Assembly: GCA_032358255.1 (NCBI GenBank)
Contig: JAULBX010026041.1
Coordinates: 1-52,979, forward strand
Source of the DNA: Heterotrichella gracilis
Taxonomy: Eukaryota; Sar; Xanthophyceae; Tribonematales; Xanthonemataceae
DNA length: 52,979 bases
Reading direction: 5' to 3'
Positions 49,701 to 52,979 of this stretch are shown here, one piece after another. Every line of letters starts with the position of its first letter. Positions within the stretch are counted from its first letter, which is position 1. The position numbers were made by a program, and so were the translations under genes. The notes under the pieces are model-generated. The model ran no database searches. It was given only the letters and a program-made list of their open reading frames with translations, and had not been told where the DNA came from.

Positions 49701-52700
49701 TTTTACAATCTGTGGAATGAGGCATTATGTGAGCCGGTTTAGTATATGTATGGGTGCAATATGAACCACCTGGTTCCAGCACGTAAGCCCCCCCTTGGCA
49801 CATGTTCCCCTGCGCAAACCTCCTGCACCTCTCTCCCCCAGGGGAGGCGGGTGTGCCCTTCTTCTACTGCTCCGGCTCTGAGTTTGAGGAGATGTTTGTG
49901 GGGGTGGGGGCGCGGCGCGTGCGCGACCTGTTTGCCGCCGCCAAGAAGATCTCGCCGTGCATCATCTTCATTGACGAAATCGACGCCATCGGCGGGTCGC
50001 GCAACCCCAAGGATCAGCAGGTGAGGAAATGGTTTTTTTGCCAACCTTTTGTGGTACCTCCTGGAATTGTCTATTTTTAAAATGATATATTGTACAAATG
50101 TACATCAACCTGTTCGGAGTCCACTTCCATCTTGACTAGTTGTTGTAATTTGGTGTACAGCCGTGTTGTATGTACCCAACATTTTTCAAGGTACAAATGT
50201 ATTGTTATTATTGTACATTTGTGGACAAAGGCCTTTTTTTCGTGCTTCCCAGTACATGAAGATGACTCTCAACCAGCTGCTGGTGGAGCTTGACGGGTTC
50301 AAGCCCAGCGAGGGGGTCATAGTCATTGCGGCAACAAACTTTCCAGAGTCACTGGATCGGGCGCTGGTGCGGCCTGGCAGGTGGGTTGCCGGGCGTGTAG
50401 AGGGGGGCGGTGGTGTCGGGAAGGGGTCATGTGCGACTAGGGTAGTGTGTGCCAAGTGGCAGAGATCGTGGCTGGCGAAAGTGGGGGCGGGAATTGTCAC
50501 GGGCTTGCCCTTTTTCTGCACTGCTGCTGGGATGGCGCCATGATAGCGATAGTGGCAGTCGTGATGGCAAAGGTTTTGGGCTAGCAATTGCGGCTACTGT
50601 TTGGCAATCACGTCGGTAACACTATTGACAGCCTTGCAAGTGACAACACCTCACCCCTACAACCTGTGCCTTTCCTGCATGACCACCCACTCTTACATGC
50701 GCCGTGACCACCTCCCATCCACCCCACCCTCCACCAGGTTTGACCGCCACGTGGTTGTGCCCAACCCCGATGTTGAGGGGCGGCGCCAGATCCTGGAGGT
50801 GCACTTCCAGAGCGTGCCAAAGGCAACGGACGTCAACCTCAATGTGCGTACCATAGTCATGGGGTCACCCTGACCTCTTACCCTAAACCCTTCACAGCGT
50901 GCCAAAGGCAACGGACGTCAACCTCAATGTGCGCACCATACCCGTGGGGGAAACCCTAACCCTGAACCCTAATTTACACAGCTGTGCATGGGGAGCCCTT
51001 CGTGTTTCTCCTGGCGATGTTGTGTGTTGCACCCGCTGGGGACGTGCGTCAGTGGTTGGCATGTGACACACTGCCAACTACATTGTTGCATCCCCCTGGG
51101 TACGCCGCCTTGCCCCCTCCCCTGTAATTTACCTGTAATACCTCTATTAGGCTGGTATCCTTTGTGCTCTCTCCTTTTTTGTATCTTTTTGTGCGTGACC
51201 CACGCTGCATGGCCCCACCCCAATCGCACCGTGGCCAATCATTAAGACCTTCCACCTGCCCCCACCAAACAAACCTGTCATGTGATCCCCCACCCTCATG
51301 TCACATGAGTCATGTGATCCCCCCCTCCCCTGCAGATCATCGCCCGCTCCACCCCTGGCTTCAGCGGTGCCGACCTGGCCAACCTGGTCAATGTGGCGGC
51401 GCTCAAGGCAGCGAGGGATGGGCTGGCAGCGGTGGACATGCAGGTGGGTGGGGTGGGGTGTGGGGATTGGGAGGCATGCGGTTGTGGGCGCGTGCGGGTG
51501 CATGGCACAGGCAGTTTGTTAAATTCATGTTGGTGCGCGTGGGGTGGAGTGGGGAGGATGGGTGCATGCAGGCGGGTACGCTGCGCAATGCGTGGTGGCG
51601 GCGATCACAGCAATGGCAATCATCATGCCTGCAGTTTGACCGCATCGTCTTTTTCATCAAGTTTGGAAAATAATTCCAAAAAAGGAAATTAAATCAAAAG
51701 AACCCTGAATCGTGACCTGAACCCTGCGCAGGCGCTTGAGTACGCCAAGGACCGCATCATCATGGGTGCGGAGCGCAAGAGCGCGGTGTTGACGGATGCC
51801 AACCGGCGCCTGACTGCCTACCACGAGGGGGGGCATGCGCTGGTGGCGCTGCACACGGAGGGGGCGCACCCGGTGCACAAGGCAACCATCGTGCCCAGAG
51901 GTGGGTTGGTTGGTGTTAAGAGGGGTGTGCAGAGGCAGGAAGGGAGGGAGTGGGGTGTGAGGAGGTGTGTGTGTGTGGGCGGTGGGCGTGTGCAGGGAGT
52001 GGGGTGTGCGGGTGCAGGTGCAGGGGTGGAGCGTGCGGCCCAGGTGTCATCCCTTTGGATGAACTGTGTGCACTTCGATTGGGTTAATTTGATTTTCTAC
52101 CAAGGCAATTCATGTTTCTTTTTTCAATTTTCTCTTAATTCGTTTATTCCCGGGCATTCATTCACCTCAACTCAATCCAATCCGATCCCCACAGGCATGG
52201 CCCTGGGCATGGTGACTCAGCTGCCTGACGAGGACGAGACCAGCGTGAGCCAGCGGCAGCTGCTGGCAAAGCTGGACGTGTGCATGGGGGGCCGCGTGGC
52301 CGAGGAGCTCATTTTCGGGCCCAAGGACATCACCACCGGGGCCTCGTCTGACCTGGAGCAGGCCACGCGCCTGGCTCGGGCCATGGTCACGCGCTACGGC
52401 ATGTCGGAGGTGGTGGGAAAGGTGAGGAGCGGTGGTGGTGGTGGTGGTGGTGTGGGGGGGGGGGGTGAATCGTGCTTGCTAGATGTATGAGTCGAATGTG
52501 ATGGGCAAAAAAGGTGAGGGGTATGGCTTGGTGATGTATCCTTCTTTCGGCAGAGCTTTGTCACTCGCTCCTATCTCTGCACCAGGGCTCCAGACACCAA
52601 CGGCGCTTTGTACCACCCGCCCACCCATCATCAGGTGGCGCCCAACAATAACCACAGTTCTGCCCCGTCCAACCTGCAACGCGCCTCCCCCTCCCCCGCA

Positions 52701-52956
52701 GGTTGCGCTCAACTACGACGACAGCTCCGCGCTGTCCAGCGAGACGCGCGCCACCGTTGAGGCCGAGGTGAAGAGCCTGCTGGGCGCAGCCTACGAGCGC
52801 GCGCGAGGCATCCTGCAGCAGCACGAGGCGGAGCTGCACCTGGTGGCCAAGGCGCTGCTAGAGAAGGAGACGCTGAGCGGGCAGCAGATCAAGGACCTGG
52901 TGGCGGTGGCGAAGGGCAAGGCGGGTGCGGGGAAGGTGGCGGTGGCGGCGCAATGA
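46793..52956 (+). CDS. FTSH4: Mitochondrial i-AAA FtsH protease (FTSH4/YME1-like)
   Basis: Fourteen exons give 682 aa: 46793-46831, 46947-47057, 47478-47642, 48046-48208, 48613-48680, 48903-49097, 49353-49488, 49842-50020, 50253-50380, 50738-50843, 51336-51443, 51732-51900, 52195-52421, 52702-52956. The N-terminus is Arg-rich with no acids early ([12 protein letters not shown], then RRAYNGG), a mitochondrial presequence. [12 protein letters not shown] resembles the plant FTSH4 N-domain. A single membrane segment at about 197-212 indicates an i-AAA protease facing the intermembrane space. The AAA part has Walker A GPPGTGKT (278-285), pore loop FVGVG, Walker B IIFIDEID (333-340) and arginine-finger region RPGRFDRH. 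The protease part has zinc motif HEGGH (497-501) and the downstream SDLEQAT aspartate. It degrades unassembled inner-membrane proteins. Plant FTSH4 versus FTSH11 rests on memory of the N-domain. Confidence 0.95.
50894..50940 (+). repeat. Intronic copy of FtsH exon 10 donor edge
   Basis: CAGCGTGCCAAAGGCAACGG followed by ACGTCAACCTCAATGTGCGC at 50896-50935 is an almost exact copy of the exon 10 end and its donor at 50811-50852. It is flanked by CCCTAAACCC and AACCCTGAACCC words. Use of the copied donor would add the intervening 87 or so bases. Confidence 0.92.
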
Positions 52957-52979
52957 CTCGGGGGGGAGTGGGAGATCGG

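Overview
The window is nuclear DNA of a eukaryotic green alga (Chlorophyta, lineage not resolved). The genes are intron-dense with GT-AG introns and phase-consistent splicing. Donors are strongly GTG-type (23 of 28 in one gene). Exons are GC-rich, intron and spacer DNA carries many TTTAGGG/TAGGGTT words, and several proteins match plant-type families (tandem D-Ala-D-Ala ligase, DUF266/GT14 glycosyltransferase, FtsH4-like i-AAA protease). No rRNA, tRNA, CRISPR array or bacterial-style operon was seen.

Layout: (1) 45-844, +: last two exons of a protein-kinase-like gene. (2) 3212-4053, +: a small secreted cysteine-rich protein. (3) 21207-5101, -: a 29-exon gene, rebuilt with no phase conflict to 1,675 aa. 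It encodes a candidate plastid transit peptide, five SAP motifs and two tandem D-alanine-D-alanine-ligase (DDL) halves. (4) 29526-22559, -: CTNNBL1, a spliceosome-associated ARM-repeat protein with an added RE/RD-rich tail. (5) 31202-37407, +: UTP4, a WD40 protein of the small-subunit processome. (6) 39648-38213, -: RPT5, a 26S proteasome ATPase. (7) 41528-45393, +: a type II Golgi GT14/DUF266-type glycosyltransferase. (8) 46793-52956, +: a mitochondrial i-AAA FtsH protease. CTNNBL1/UTP4 and RPT5/GT14 are divergent pairs. The genes do not form one pathway; this is an ordinary housekeeping neighbourhood.

Two things stand out. First, the SAP-DDL gene joins nucleic-acid-binding motifs to a peptidoglycan-precursor enzyme fold, and residues the family needs for Mg-ATP chemistry are replaced in both DDL halves. 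It therefore looks like a repurposed, possibly non-catalytic plastid protein. Second, introns throughout the window carry one to six degenerate copies of the edge of the neighbouring exon, usually including the splice site, often mixed with telomere-like TAGGGTT words. I count this around more than twenty exons in at least five genes. It looks like a general local-duplication process that builds introns and leaves decoy splice sites.

Three 3'-end fragments of one non-LTR retrotransposon family lie at 22152-22522 (-), 32759-33142 (+) and about 41697-41790 (+). All exon models come from reading frame, GT-AG sites, phase and family similarity recalled from memory; no alignment or transcript data were available.
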